Shown: piece by piece, positions 33,945 through 42,774 of the stretch | How the letters are laid out: each line of letters opens with the position of its first letter | Numbering within the stretch: the first letter of the stretch is position 1 | Assembly (NCBI RefSeq): GCF_002743055.1 | Contig: NZ_PDYM01000023.1 | Location: 1-50,716 of the forward strand | Length of the DNA stretch: 50,716 nt | Source of the DNA: Sporosarcina sp. P13 | GTDB lineage: Bacteria; Bacillota; Bacilli; Bacillales_A; Planococcaceae | Reading direction: 5' to 3' | Position numbers and translations under genes: made by a program | The notes under the pieces: generated by a model | What the model saw: the letters and a program-made list of their open reading frames with translations, nothing else | Told to the model about the DNA's origin: nothing | The model's database searches: none

Positions 33945-34484
33945 ATGATTGATTTACTACTGGTCGTTCTATTAGTGGGCGGCTTGATAACAGGATTTAG
34001 AAGAGGATTAGTCGTGCAGATTATCCATATGTTTGGATTGATTGTTTCGATTATCGTAGCGTATAAATATTATAAACCATTTGCGGAAAAACTAGTTTTA
34101 TGGATTCCTTATCCAGGGGCTACAGCGAGTGAATCATTAAGTTGGACATTCGAGCATTTGGACTTAGATATGACATTTTATCGTTTGATTGCATTTATCT
34201 TTATTTTCGTGGCGGTTAAACTTGTATTACAGTTGATTGGTTCCATGCTAGACTTTTTAAAGCATTTACCAGTTCTAGGTTTCGGTGCACGTCTTTTAGG
34301 TGCGGGATTTGGGTTTATCGAGTTTTATTTGATCCTTTTCTTCCTATTATCGGTTTTAGTGATCTTACCAGTTGAAGTAATTCAGAATTCATTGGACAAA
34401 TCTTTACTGGCGAAAGCGATGTTTGAGCATACACCGATTATTTCCTCGGCAATAAAAAACTGGTGGTTTGTTTACATGGGTTAA
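33945..34484 (+). CDS. CvpA family membrane protein
   Basis: This 179-residue protein has four predicted membrane segments and the CvpA family start (IDLLLVVLLVGGLITGFRRG, residues 2-21), then a loop and FIFIFVAVKLVLQLIG (about 84-99). CvpA in E. coli was linked to colicin V production; in Bacillales (YshB) the role is unclear, although an envelope function is likely. It follows zapA by 10 bp and is closed by a terminator. Confidence 0.88.
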   Translation: MIDLLLVVLLVGGLITGFRRGLVVQIIHMFGLIVSIIVAYKYYKPFAEKLVLWIPYPGATASESLSWTFEHLDLDMTFYRLIAFIFIFVAVKLVLQLIGSMLDFLKHLPVLGFGARLLGAGFGFIEFYLILFFLLSVLVILPVEVIQNSLDKSLLAKAMFEHTPIISSAIKNWWFVYMG

Positions 34485-34516
34485 TGGTTGAATGAAATGA
34501 TGTGTACATATGAACG

Positions 34517-34549
34517 AAAAGCTTCCCGATTGCGTGGAAGCTTTTTTAT
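34517..34549 (+). terminator. Terminator between cvpA and polX
   Basis: AAAAGCTTCC (34517-34526) pairs with GGAAGCTTTT (34536-34545), followed by more T. Confidence 0.85.
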
Positions 34550-34570
34550 CAGAGTAGGGAGGATACTGAT

Positions 34571-36277
34571 TTGAACAAAAAAACGATAATCCGTACATTT
34601 GAAAAAATTGCATTATATATGGAATTACTTGGAGAAAATCATTTCAAAGTAGCAGCATTCCGAAAAGCAGCGTCTACTTTGGAGTTAGATACAAGAAGTC
34701 TTTCGGAGATGGATGATATTCTATCTTTAAAAGGAATTGGTAAAGGAACGGGAGCTGTTATTACGGATTTGATAGACAACGGTACATCCGAGGTGCTAAA
34801 GGAATTAGAGGAGAAAGTACCAAAAGGTTTAATCCCGTTGTTAAATATACCAGGTCTAGGCGGCAAGAAGATTGCGAAATTGTATGAAGCGCTTAGCATT
34901 GATTCAGTAGAATCTCTGCGCGAAGCTTGTGAAAAGCAAGAGGTGAGCAAACTACCAGGCTTTGGAAAGAAAACGGAAGAGAATTTGCTGCGAGAGATTG
35001 ACGTATTAGCAGAGCGCTCAGGAAAAACGCCGATTTGGCAAGTGGAGAAAGTTGTTGAATTTGTAGAAGCGGAACTTCGAGGTATTGAGGAAATCGAGAA
35101 ATTCCATGTAGCGGGTAGTTACAGAAGACGCGAGGAAGAAAGTTCTGATGTGGATTGGATAGTGGTCACAAAGGATCCAGAATCCGTCCGGGAACAAATT
35201 TTAGCTGCATTGCCAATAGAAAAAGTCATTGCGCAGGGAGATGCGAAACTTTCAATCTCACTTGATACAGAAAACCCAATTGATGCGGATTTTCGTTTTG
35301 TAACGAGCGCACAATTCGCTACAGCTATGCATCATTTTACAGGGTCTGCTGCGCATAATATACGCATGCGTCAATTAGCGAAGAGCAAGAAAATGAAAAT
35401 TAGTGAGTATGGGGTAGAGGATGAAGTAGGCAATGTACAAACGTTTGAAAGTGAAGAAGCGTTTTTTGCACACTTTGATTTGCCATTCATTCCACCGAGT
35501 ATTCGAAAAGATGGTAGCGAACTTGAACGTACGAAAGAAATTGCGAAACTTATTACACCGGATCACATTCGGTCTGATCTGCATATGCATACAACATGGT
35601 CTGACGGTGGATATTCTGTAGAAGAAATGGTACAAGCGTGCCGTGCAAAAGGCTATTCACATTTGGTCATCACTGATCATTCCCACTATTTGAAAGTAGC
35701 TAATGGTTTAACGCCAGAACGGTTATTGAAACAAATTGAAGAAATCCGTGAAGTGAGCGCAAAATACGATGATATTGAAGTTTTCTGTGGAACGGAAATG
35801 GATATTCTACCGGACGGTCAATTAGATTACGAAGACGAGATTCTGCAACAACTCGATTTTGTTATTGCATCTATCCATTCCAGTTTCAATCAGCCACAAG
35901 AGCAAATCATGGAGCGCTTGCACATGGCTTGTAAAAATCCGTATGTCCATATGATTGCACATCCAACAGGACGAATTATCGGCCAACGAGAAGGGTATAA
36001 TCCGGATATTGAACAGCTGATCAAATGGGCGAGTGAATACGGTAAAATATTAGAAGTGAATGCTAACCCATATCGCTTAGATTTACGTATAGAACATTTG
36101 ATTCAAGCAAAAGAGGCAGGAGTTTCTATTGCGATCAATACAGATGCACACGCGACAGAGCAGTTGGACTATATGCCAATTGGTGTAGAATACGCCCAGA
36201 AGGCTTGGTTACCTGCTGAACAAGTCGTGAATACTTGGTCGCTTGAAACTTTTATAGAGAAAGTGATTCGTAAATGA
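34571..36277 (+). CDS. polX: DNA polymerase/3'-5' exonuclease PolX
   Basis: This 568-residue family-X polymerase of base-excision repair has a helix-hairpin-helix region (about 50-140; ALKGIGKG and NIPGLGGKK-type motifs) and a nucleotidyltransferase core with GSYRRREEESSDVDWIVV (about 186-203) carrying two metal-binding Asp. A C-terminal PHP exonuclease domain (about 335-560) shows DLHMHTTWSDG, ITDHSH, GTEMDI, ASIHSS and HPTGR metal sites. The TTG start follows AGGGAGGAT. mutS2 begins 16 bp after its stop, so the two repair genes are probably co-transcribed. Confidence 0.95.
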   Translation: MNKKTIIRTFEKIALYMELLGENHFKVAAFRKAASTLELDTRSLSEMDDILSLKGIGKGTGAVITDLIDNGTSEVLKELEEKVPKGLIPLLNIPGLGGKKIAKLYEALSIDSVESLREACEKQEVSKLPGFGKKTEENLLREIDVLAERSGKTPIWQVEKVVEFVEAELRGIEEIEKFHVAGSYRRREEESSDVDWIVVTKDPESVREQILAALPIEKVIAQGDAKLSISLDTENPIDADFRFVTSAQFATAMHHFTGSAAHNIRMRQLAKSKKMKISEYGVEDEVGNVQTFESEEAFFAHFDLPFIPPSIRKDGSELERTKEIAKLITPDHIRSDLHMHTTWSDGGYSVEEMVQACRAKGYSHLVITDHSHYLKVANGLTPERLLKQIEEIREVSAKYDDIEVFCGTEMDILPDGQLDYEDEILQQLDFVIASIHSSFNQPQEQIMERLHMACKNPYVHMIAHPTGRIIGQREGYNPDIEQLIKWASEYGKILEVNANPYRLDLRIEHLIQAKEAGVSIAINTDAHATEQLDYMPIGVEYAQKAWLPAEQVVNTWSLETFIEKVIRK

Positions 36278-36293
36278 AAGGGAGCGTAAGACA

Positions 36294-38651
36294 TTGGAAA
36301 AGCGTGTCTTAAAAACACTTGAGTTTGACAAAATTATTTTACAAGTTGCTGCGCAATGTACATCATCGGCGGGCCGAATGCATGTTGAAAAGCTTGTACC
36401 CTCGCAGAAGTTAGAAGATGTTACTCGTTTATTGGAAGAAACAGATGAAGGTTTGGCGCTTCTGCGAATTCGTGGTAACGTGCCAATGGGCGGAATCCAT
36501 GATATACGTCCACATGCCAAACGCGCACAAATTGGTGGTATGTTGAGTGCGATGGAATTAGTGGAAATTGCCGGCACCATCCGAGCGAGTAGAGTTCTTC
36601 GTCAATTTCTAGAAGGTGTGGCTGCGGAAGATGATATTTCGATTCCGCATTTACTTGCACGTAAAGAAGCGATGCCCATCCTAACAGCTCTTGAACATGA
36701 AATTCATGCGTCAATTGATGATAATGGCCGTGTGGTAGACAGCGCGTCTTCTGCATTGCGCTCGATACGTCAAAGCTTACGCATACAGGAAAGCCGTGTG
36801 CGGGAACGTTTAGAGAGCTATACGAGAGGTAAGAATGCTGCGAAAATGCTATCGGATTCTATTGTTACGATTCGGAATGATCGCTATGTGATCCCGGTGA
36901 AGGCAGAATATCGTTCGCATTACGGTGGCGTCATTCATGATATGTCGTCTTCCGGTCAGACATTGTTTATCGAACCAGATGCAGTCGTACAAGCAAATAA
37001 TGAAATTCGTACGTTAAAAGTGAAAGAGCAAGAAGAAATAGAGAAGATTCTGCTTGCGTTGTCCGCTAGTGTTCAGGAAGTGGCACATGATTTATTTACT
37101 TTAGTTCAATTACTAGCAGAAATCGATGTCATTTTGGCTAAAGCAAAATACGGTACTGCGAATAAATGTACTAAACCAACTGTTAACGCAGATGGCTATA
37201 TGCGACTGGCTAAAGCGCGTCATCCTTTATTGGCAATCGAAGAAGCGGTTGCCAATACAATTGAATTTGGCTCGGAAATAACGACGATTGTTATAACTGG
37301 ACCAAACACGGGCGGGAAGACGGTGACGTTAAAAACGGTGGGCCTATGTACGCTGATGGCACAAGCCGGATTACCTATTCCGGTACTAGATGGTTCTGAA
37401 ATCGCGGTGTTTGACTCAATTTATGCGGATATCGGAGACGAGCAATCAATTGAACAAAGCTTAAGTACGTTTTCTTCCCATATGGTGAACATCGTGGATA
37501 TTTTGAAAAAGTATGATGATCGTTCATTGTTATTATTCGATGAATTGGGATCAGGAACAGATCCGCAAGAAGGGGCTGCACTCGCAATCTCTATTCTTGA
37601 CGAAGTACACGGTAGCGGCGCGCGGGTCATGGCGACGACCCACTATCCCGAATTAAAAGCGTATGGCTATAATCGACCAGGAGTCGCAAATGCGAGCGTA
37701 GAATTCGATATCGACACATTGAGTCCAACGTATCGATTGCTCATCGGTGTGCCTGGACGAAGTAATGCGTTCGAAATATCCAAACGACTAGGCTTGCATA
37801 CTCACATTATTGATCGGGCAAAAACTTTTACAGGAGAGGACCGTGGAGAAGTTGATTTGATGATTGCATCGCTTGAAACGAGTCGCGTGCAATCCGAAAA
37901 AGATGCGGAACGTACACATGATTTACTCCTTGAAACAGAGAAGCTAAAAGCAGAATTGAATGCGAAACTCGCAGAATTTGATGAGCAGAAAGATCGCTTA
38001 ACGGAAGCTGCAAAGGAGCGCGCAAAGAAAATCGTGGAGCAGGCAAGGACAGAATCAGAAGCTGTTATTTCTGATCTGCGTGCGCTTCGTATGAATGCGG
38101 GAGCAAGCGTCAAAGAACATGAACTAATTGAAGCTCGCAAACGACTAGAAGGTGCAGCGCCTGAAGAAAAGAAGAAGAAAGTAGCTAAAGCACAGGCTGG
38201 TCCACGTCCATTGCAACTAGGCGATGAAGTGAAAGTACTAGCCTACGGACAAAAAGGGACACTTATTGAAAAAGTATCAGATAAAGAATGGGTTGTTCAA
38301 ATTGGTATTTTGAAAATGAAATTACAAGAGTCTGGCCTGCAATATACCAAGCCCGAGAAAGAGAAAAAGCAAGTAGTGGCGGCAGCGGTTCGCGGACGTT
38401 CGGAACATGTTAAATTAGAATTAGATTTACGTGGTGAACGCTATGAGGATGCAATTGCACGTACAGAGAAATATTTGGACGATGCTTTGCTTTCCAATTA
38501 TCATCAAGTATCGATCATTCACGGCAAAGGAACAGGCGCCCTGCAAAAAGGTGTCCAGCAATATTTAAAGAAGCATTCGCGCGTCAAAAACTATCGCTTT
38601 GGCGAAGCAAGTGAAGGCGGCCACGGTGTAACAGTCGTCGAATTAAAATAA
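36294..38651 (+). CDS. mutS2: Endonuclease MutS2
   Basis: This 785-residue MutS2 acts in ribosome rescue/recombination control rather than mismatch repair. It has a MutS core and clamp without the mismatch-recognition domain. The ATPase has Walker A GPNTGGKT (about 336-343), Walker B LLLFDELGSGTDPQEGAALA (about 409-428) and the His switch ATTHY. There is then a long Lys/Glu coiled coil (about 515-620), a KOW-like linker and a C-terminal Smr nuclease domain with LDLRGERYEDA and HGKGTGAL. The TTG start follows AAAGGGAGCG. It is the second gene after polX. Confidence 0.96.
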   Translation: MEKRVLKTLEFDKIILQVAAQCTSSAGRMHVEKLVPSQKLEDVTRLLEETDEGLALLRIRGNVPMGGIHDIRPHAKRAQIGGMLSAMELVEIAGTIRASRVLRQFLEGVAAEDDISIPHLLARKEAMPILTALEHEIHASIDDNGRVVDSASSALRSIRQSLRIQESRVRERLESYTRGKNAAKMLSDSIVTIRNDRYVIPVKAEYRSHYGGVIHDMSSSGQTLFIEPDAVVQANNEIRTLKVKEQEEIEKILLALSASVQEVAHDLFTLVQLLAEIDVILAKAKYGTANKCTKPTVNADGYMRLAKARHPLLAIEEAVANTIEFGSEITTIVITGPNTGGKTVTLKTVGLCTLMAQAGLPIPVLDGSEIAVFDSIYADIGDEQSIEQSLSTFSSHMVNIVDILKKYDDRSLLLFDELGSGTDPQEGAALAISILDEVHGSGARVMATTHYPELKAYGYNRPGVANASVEFDIDTLSPTYRLLIGVPGRSNAFEISKRLGLHTHIIDRAKTFTGEDRGEVDLMIASLETSRVQSEKDAERTHDLLLETEKLKAELNAKLAEFDEQKDRLTEAAKERAKKIVEQARTESEAVISDLRALRMNAGASVKEHELIEARKRLEGAAPEEKKKKVAKAQAGPRPLQLGDEVKVLAYGQKGTLIEKVSDKEWVVQIGILKMKLQESGLQYTKPEKEKKQVVAAAVRGRSEHVKLELDLRGERYEDAIARTEKYLDDALLSNYHQVSIIHGKGTGALQKGVQQYLKKHSRVKNYRFGEASEGGHGVTVVELK

Positions 38652-38715
38652 AGTGAATCCTTTTTGTTTCTTGAACCGTATGACAAGCAAGAGAACATAA
38701 AGAGGGTGCGAAGTT

Positions 38716-39129
38716 ATGAAGCATACGGGATTTTGGAGTCATCCATTGGTCGAAACGGCTGGTTATTTCAGTGTAGTCACACTTTGTTTGATTGTCTCCA
38801 TGGTGTTATTCGAAGTCGTAACAAAATATAAAAACTGGGATGAGATTCGAAAAGGGAATTTGTCAGTTGCGATGGCGACAGGTGGAAAGATTTTTGGTGT
38901 AGCCAATATTTTTCGCTATTCCATCGAGCAGCATAATAGCTTGCCGCAAATGATAGGGTGGGGATTATTTGGCTTCACGTTACTCGTCTTCGCATACCTT
39001 CTCTTCGAATTCCTGACCCCGAAGTTCAAAGTGGATGAAGAAATACAGGCAGACAACCGCTCCGTCGGCTTCATCTCGCTTTGTATTTCCGTCGGTCTAT
39101 CATTCGTCATCGGCGCAAGTATTTCATAG
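38716..39129 (+). CDS. yshE: DUF350 family membrane protein (YshE-like)
   Basis: This 137-residue protein has four membrane segments and the DUF350 pattern: ETAGYFSVVTLCLIVSMVLFEVVTKY, then NLSVAMATGGKIFGVANIF, then LLFEFLTPKFKVDEEI and a last hydrophobic helix. Position between mutS2 and lcfA equals that of B. subtilis yshE. Function is unknown. GAGGGTGCGAAGTT precedes the ATG. A 28-residue microprotein gene follows after 13 bp and the run then ends at a terminator. Confidence 0.88.
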   Translation: MKHTGFWSHPLVETAGYFSVVTLCLIVSMVLFEVVTKYKNWDEIRKGNLSVAMATGGKIFGVANIFRYSIEQHNSLPQMIGWGLFGFTLLVFAYLLFEFLTPKFKVDEEIQADNRSVGFISLCISVGLSFVIGASIS

Positions 39130-39142
39130 GAGTGCATGTATT

Positions 39143-39229
39143 ATGGAAAGATTAATTAAAATTCTACTCGCGGTCTGTGTACTCTTCGTGTTAATCGGAG
39201 TATACTGGCTTGTCACCAACACACCCTGA
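39143..39229 (+). CDS. 28-residue single-span membrane microprotein
   Basis: The ATG at 39143 follows TAGGAG (39127-39132) and opens 28 codons. The peptide is MERLIKIL, a hydrophobic helix of about 18 residues (LLAVCVLFVLIGVYWLV), and TNTP. It is the size of known Bacillus membrane microproteins. It starts 13 bp after yshE and its stop lies within the terminator stem, so it is the last gene of the polX-mutS2-yshE run. I do not recognise it; partnering with YshE is a guess. An upstream extension in the same frame lies inside yshE and is not supported. Confidence 0.6.
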   Translation: MERLIKILLAVCVLFVLIGVYWLVTNTP

Positions 39230-39251
39230 CCACGGTCTCGGTGTTTTTTTA
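39221..39251 (+). terminator. Terminator after the microprotein gene
   Basis: ACACC (39221-39225) pairs with GGTGT (39240-39244), with GACC/GGTC continuing the stem inside, followed by a T run. The stop codon is inside the hairpin. Confidence 0.8.
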
Positions 39252-39474
39252 CTTTGCAAGTTTGTAAATGGTGGTGATCGGGAATTTGCTATTTGGATGG
39301 ACACCCTCCGGAACGCGTCCTCTTTGAAGCGTAAATCCCGTACAACTCACATGGTAATTCATTGTAATTTAGTCTTTAAATTAAGCATATAAATATCTAA
39401 CATGCAATAGAATAGAAGGTCAGTACCGTTTATTTAATTATCAACAGGTAAAATCTTTGTCTATGACTCTAAAG
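39230..39474. other. Non-coding gap before the fatty-acid operon
   Basis: After the terminator there are about 220 bp with no gene I can support. A short frame from 39210 to 39392 overlaps the terminator and lacks a ribosome site. The next signals are the cre-like site and the lcfA promoter. Confidence 0.5.
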
Positions 39475-39525
39475 GTTAAGCGCTTTCATGTTTATCTTGA
39501 TAACTATTTAGCTTATCGATATACT
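39475..39525 (+). promoter_or_regulatory. lcfA promoter with cre-like (CcpA) site
   Basis: TTGATA (39497-39502), a 17-bp spacer and TATACT (39520-39525) form a good sigma-A promoter. GTTAAGCGCTTTCA (39475-39488) matches 12 of 14 positions of the cre consensus TGWAARCGNTWNCA, with the first two bases swapped, and lies 8 bp before the -35. Carbon-catabolite control of fatty-acid use would be logical. Confidence 0.55.
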
Positions 39526-39575
39526 ATAAATAAGGAATGTTCAAACGATTATATTCAAGTGGAGGAGTTGTGGAG

Positions 39576-41279
39576 ATGACGCAAAAACCTTGGCTTTCAA
39601 CGTATCCCCCTGAAATTCCGGCAACTTTGGATTATGAACAAATACCATTGCAAGACTATTTAACAAGGTCAAGTAAGAAATATCCAGATAAGACCGCGAT
39701 TCACTTTTTAGGGAAGGATATCTCGTACACAGAGTTCCACGAATCGGCTTTGAAGTTTGCGACATACTTGCAAAAGCTAGGTGTCGTAAAAGGTGATCGA
39801 GTGGCAATCATGCTTCCGAACTGTCCGCAAGGTGCGATTGCGTACTACGGAATCCTTTATGCGGGGGGAATCGTCGTACAGACAAACCCGCTGTATACCG
39901 AACGTGAACTGACGTATCAAATGGATGACTCGGGAGCGAAAGTTATTATCTCGCTCGATATTCTATTTCCAAGAATTACTAAGTCCATGAAAGAAACGTC
40001 GTTAGAACATATTATCATTACGAGTATCAAAGATTATCTACCGTTTCCTAAAAATCTGATTTATCCGTTTTTACAGAAGAAAGAGCATAAAATGTCGGTG
40101 AAAATAGAACATCGTGGCATTCATCATTTGTATACTGAAATAATGAAATCCACACGACCTGAACCGATTCACGTTTCGTTTGAGAAAGGTGATATTGCAT
40201 TATTGCAATATACGGGTGGAACTACAGGACCGCCAAAAGGTGTAGAACTGACGCATGCCAATTTAATTAGCAATACGGAAATGTGTAGTGCTTGGTTGTA
40301 CAAAACAGAAGACGGAAAAGAAACGATTATGGGTATTTTACCGTTTTTTCATGTGTATGGAATGACTACAGTTCTGATTTTTGCTGTTATGAAAGGGCAC
40401 CGTATGGTATTGGTTCCTAAATTTGATTTTAAAACGGCATTAAAAGAAATTGATAAACAAAAACCAACGCTATTTCCGGGGGCACCTACGATTTATATTG
40501 GTCTTTTAAATCAACCAGATATAGTAAAATACGATTTATCTTCAATTAAAGCATGTATTAGTGGTTCTGCTGCATTGCCAGTCGAAGTAAAAGATAAATT
40601 TGAAGCAGTAACAGGCGGGAAATTGGTAGAAGGCTATGGTTTGACCGAAACCTCACCTGTAGCGATGGCGAACTTTGTGTGGGGGGGACTGCAAAAAAGA
40701 GGATCCGTAGGCGTACCTTGGCCAGATACAGATGCTTGTATTTTAGGACCAAACTCAACAGAGCCTATGCCGATCGGGGAAATTGGAGAAATCGCTGTGA
40801 AAGGTCCCCAAGTGATGACAGGATATTGGAATAGGCCAGAAGATACGCTAGAAACATTTCGTGATGGTTGGTTTTTAACAGGAGATTTAGGGTATATGGA
40901 TGAGGATGGATACTTCTATGTCGTAGATCGTAAAAAAGATATGATTATCGCAAGTGGCTTTAATGTCTATCCGCGCGAAATTGAGGAAGTACTATATGAA
41001 CATCCAGCAATCCAAGAATGCATCGTAGCAGGTGTTCCGGATCCGTATCGCGGAGAAACAATTAAAGCATATATTGTTTTAAAAGAAGGTTATTCTGTAA
41101 CAGAAGTAGAATTAGATCAGTACTGTAGAAAACAATTAGCAGCATTTAAAGTACCGAGACAATATGATTTCCGAGATGATTTACCGAAAACAGCTGTCGG
41201 TAAAATTTTACGTAGGACGTTAGTAGAGGAAGAGAAAAAGAAACTATCGGAAACTAACGATACATTGAAAACTTCTTAA
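39576..41279 (+). CDS. lcfA: Long-chain-fatty-acid--CoA ligase
   Basis: This AMP-forming ligase of 567 residues activates fatty acids for beta-oxidation. ANL-family motifs: the P-loop YTGGTTGPPKGVE (about 208-220), the core VEGYGLTETSP (about 350-360), GWFLTGDLG (about 430-438), and the C-terminal catalytic Lys in KTAVGKILRR (about 540-549). The frame opens at 39537, only about 5 nt from the predicted transcription start. The ATG at 39576 behind GGAGGAG (39561-39567) is preferred. Position after yshE and before fadR equals B. subtilis lcfA. Confidence 0.95.
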   Translation: MTQKPWLSTYPPEIPATLDYEQIPLQDYLTRSSKKYPDKTAIHFLGKDISYTEFHESALKFATYLQKLGVVKGDRVAIMLPNCPQGAIAYYGILYAGGIVVQTNPLYTERELTYQMDDSGAKVIISLDILFPRITKSMKETSLEHIIITSIKDYLPFPKNLIYPFLQKKEHKMSVKIEHRGIHHLYTEIMKSTRPEPIHVSFEKGDIALLQYTGGTTGPPKGVELTHANLISNTEMCSAWLYKTEDGKETIMGILPFFHVYGMTTVLIFAVMKGHRMVLVPKFDFKTALKEIDKQKPTLFPGAPTIYIGLLNQPDIVKYDLSSIKACISGSAALPVEVKDKFEAVTGGKLVEGYGLTETSPVAMANFVWGGLQKRGSVGVPWPDTDACILGPNSTEPMPIGEIGEIAVKGPQVMTGYWNRPEDTLETFRDGWFLTGDLGYMDEDGYFYVVDRKKDMIIASGFNVYPREIEEVLYEHPAIQECIVAGVPDPYRGETIKAYIVLKEGYSVTEVELDQYCRKQLAAFKVPRQYDFRDDLPKTAVGKILRRTLVEEEKKKLSETNDTLKTS

Positions 41280-41323
41280 CAAAATGCTTGACTACAACTG
41301 AAAACTTTATTAACATGAAAATG

Positions 41324-41341
41324 TGAATGAATAATCATTCA
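41324..41341 (+). promoter_or_regulatory. FadR operator
   Basis: TGAATGAATAATCATTCA is an 18-bp near-palindrome that matches the B. subtilis FadR consensus TGAATGAMTARTCATTCA at every position. It lies 27 bp before fadR, so FadR would control its own gene and the fadB-etfB-etfA genes after it; acyl-CoA relieves repression in the known system. Confidence 0.88.
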
Positions 41342-41368
41342 TATTTTCTTTTTTGGTGGTGAAGCACA

Positions 41369-41950
41369 TTGAAGCGTACAAAGCCTAAATATAAACAAAT
41401 TGTAGATGCTGCGGTTATCGTAATTGCGGAAAATGGTTACCATCAGGCACAAGTCTCGAAGATTGCCAAAAAAGCCGGTGTTGCGGATGGAACAATATAT
41501 CTTTATTTTAAAAATAAAGAAGACATCCTCGTTTCTGTGTTCAGAGAAAAAATGGCCGTTTTTGGAGTGAACATTAAAGAGATACTAGAAAAAGATCTTC
41601 CTATCTCTGAAAAATTACTACAAGTAATAGAAAACCATTTCAGAGTACTGCAAGAAGATCCGCATTTGGCGATTGTTACACAATTAGAACTCAGACAGTC
41701 AAACAAAGAACTACGGTCACAAATTAACGGTGTACTAAAAGAATATATGGTTTTATTGGATGAACTGCTTAAAGGAGGCGTAGAGACAGGAGAACTTTCT
41801 CCCGACTTAGATCTACGACTTGCACGACAAATGTTATTCGGCACAATGGATGAAACCATAACTTCTTGGGTATTGAATGATCAGAAGTTTGATTTGCTTA
41901 AGACGGCACCAAAAGTCAGTAAAATGCTATTGCATGGCTATTGTCAATAG
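41369..41950 (+). CDS. fadR: Fatty-acid degradation repressor FadR (TetR family)
   Basis: This 193-residue TetR-family repressor has the N-terminal helix-turn-helix at about residues 25-50 (VSKIAKKAGVADGTIYLYF, then KNKEDIL) and an all-helical ligand domain. The B. subtilis FadR (YsiA) occupies the same place and represses beta-oxidation genes until long-chain acyl-CoA binds. A perfect operator precedes it. It starts with TTG behind a weak GGTGGTG, perhaps keeping repressor level low. fadB follows after 27 bp. Confidence 0.93.
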   Translation: MKRTKPKYKQIVDAAVIVIAENGYHQAQVSKIAKKAGVADGTIYLYFKNKEDILVSVFREKMAVFGVNIKEILEKDLPISEKLLQVIENHFRVLQEDPHLAIVTQLELRQSNKELRSQINGVLKEYMVLLDELLKGGVETGELSPDLDLRLARQMLFGTMDETITSWVLNDQKFDLLKTAPKVSKMLLHGYCQ

Positions 41951-41977
41951 TAAATATTTTTAAAGGAGATGTAGTAG

Positions 41978-42751
41978 ATGGCATTGATCACTTTAGAAAA
42001 GGATGGTCACGTCGCCTTGGCGAAAATCAACCATCCGCCAGCAAATGCACTGTCTTCGAAATTGATTGAAGAAGTGGATCATCTTCTGACGAAAGTAGAA
42101 CATGACGATGATATAAGAGTCGTTGTTCTACATGGTGAAGGTAGATTCTTCTCGGCAGGTGCAGATATTAAAGAGTTTACTTCTGTGGATACTGGAGAAG
42201 AGTTTTCCAAGATGTCCGCTAATGGTCAGAAAGTCTTTGAACGGTTAGAGAACTTTGTTAAACCTGTAATTGCTTCCATTCATGGTGCCGCACTTGGAGG
42301 TGGCTTGGAGCTAGCGATGGCTTGTCATATCCGGTTGGTAACGAAAAGTGCTAAACTCGGATTACCTGAACTTCAATTAGGACTCATTCCTGGATTTGCG
42401 GGTACACAAAGACTGCCAAGGTTGGTCGGTGTAGCAAAAGCAGCAGAAATTATGCTGACGAGTGATCCGATCACAGGTGAGGAAGCTGTACAGTGGGGCC
42501 TTGCAAATCATGCATACGCGGATGAAGAGTTGATGGAAGCGACGTTAAAACTTGCCAAGAAAATCTCGCTAAAGAGCCCCATTGCAATGAAACATACTCT
42601 ACACATGCTTTCCTATTCAAAAGATCAATCGTTCTATGATGGTGTGGAAGCAGAAGCAAAATCATTTGGAGAAGTGTTCGTGTCAGCGGATGCGAAAGAA
42701 GGCATTCAAGCTTTTATTGAAAAGCGTCAACCTACATTTACCGGAAAGTAA
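41978..42751 (+). CDS. fadB: Enoyl-CoA hydratase
   Basis: This 257-residue crotonase-family enzyme hydrates trans-2-enoyl-CoA in beta-oxidation. The oxyanion-hole segments are GRFFSAGADIKEF (about 49-61) and IHGAALGGGLELAMACHIR (about 99-117), and the catalytic Glu pair appears in LELAMACH and LPELQLGLIPG (about 129-139). It matches B. subtilis FadB (YsiB) in size and location. AAAGGAGATG precedes the ATG. etfB follows after 23 bp; all are under the FadR site. Confidence 0.94.
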   Translation: MALITLEKDGHVALAKINHPPANALSSKLIEEVDHLLTKVEHDDDIRVVVLHGEGRFFSAGADIKEFTSVDTGEEFSKMSANGQKVFERLENFVKPVIASIHGAALGGGLELAMACHIRLVTKSAKLGLPELQLGLIPGFAGTQRLPRLVGVAKAAEIMLTSDPITGEEAVQWGLANHAYADEELMEATLKLAKKISLKSPIAMKHTLHMLSYSKDQSFYDGVEAEAKSFGEVFVSADAKEGIQAFIEKRQPTFTGK

Positions 42752-42774
42752 TTATCGAATAGGAGGTTCTATTA

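Noticed and set aside
39035..39142. N-terminal extension of the 28-residue microprotein into yshE
   Set aside because: The extension is out of frame with yshE and has no ribosome site, whereas the ATG at 39143 has one.
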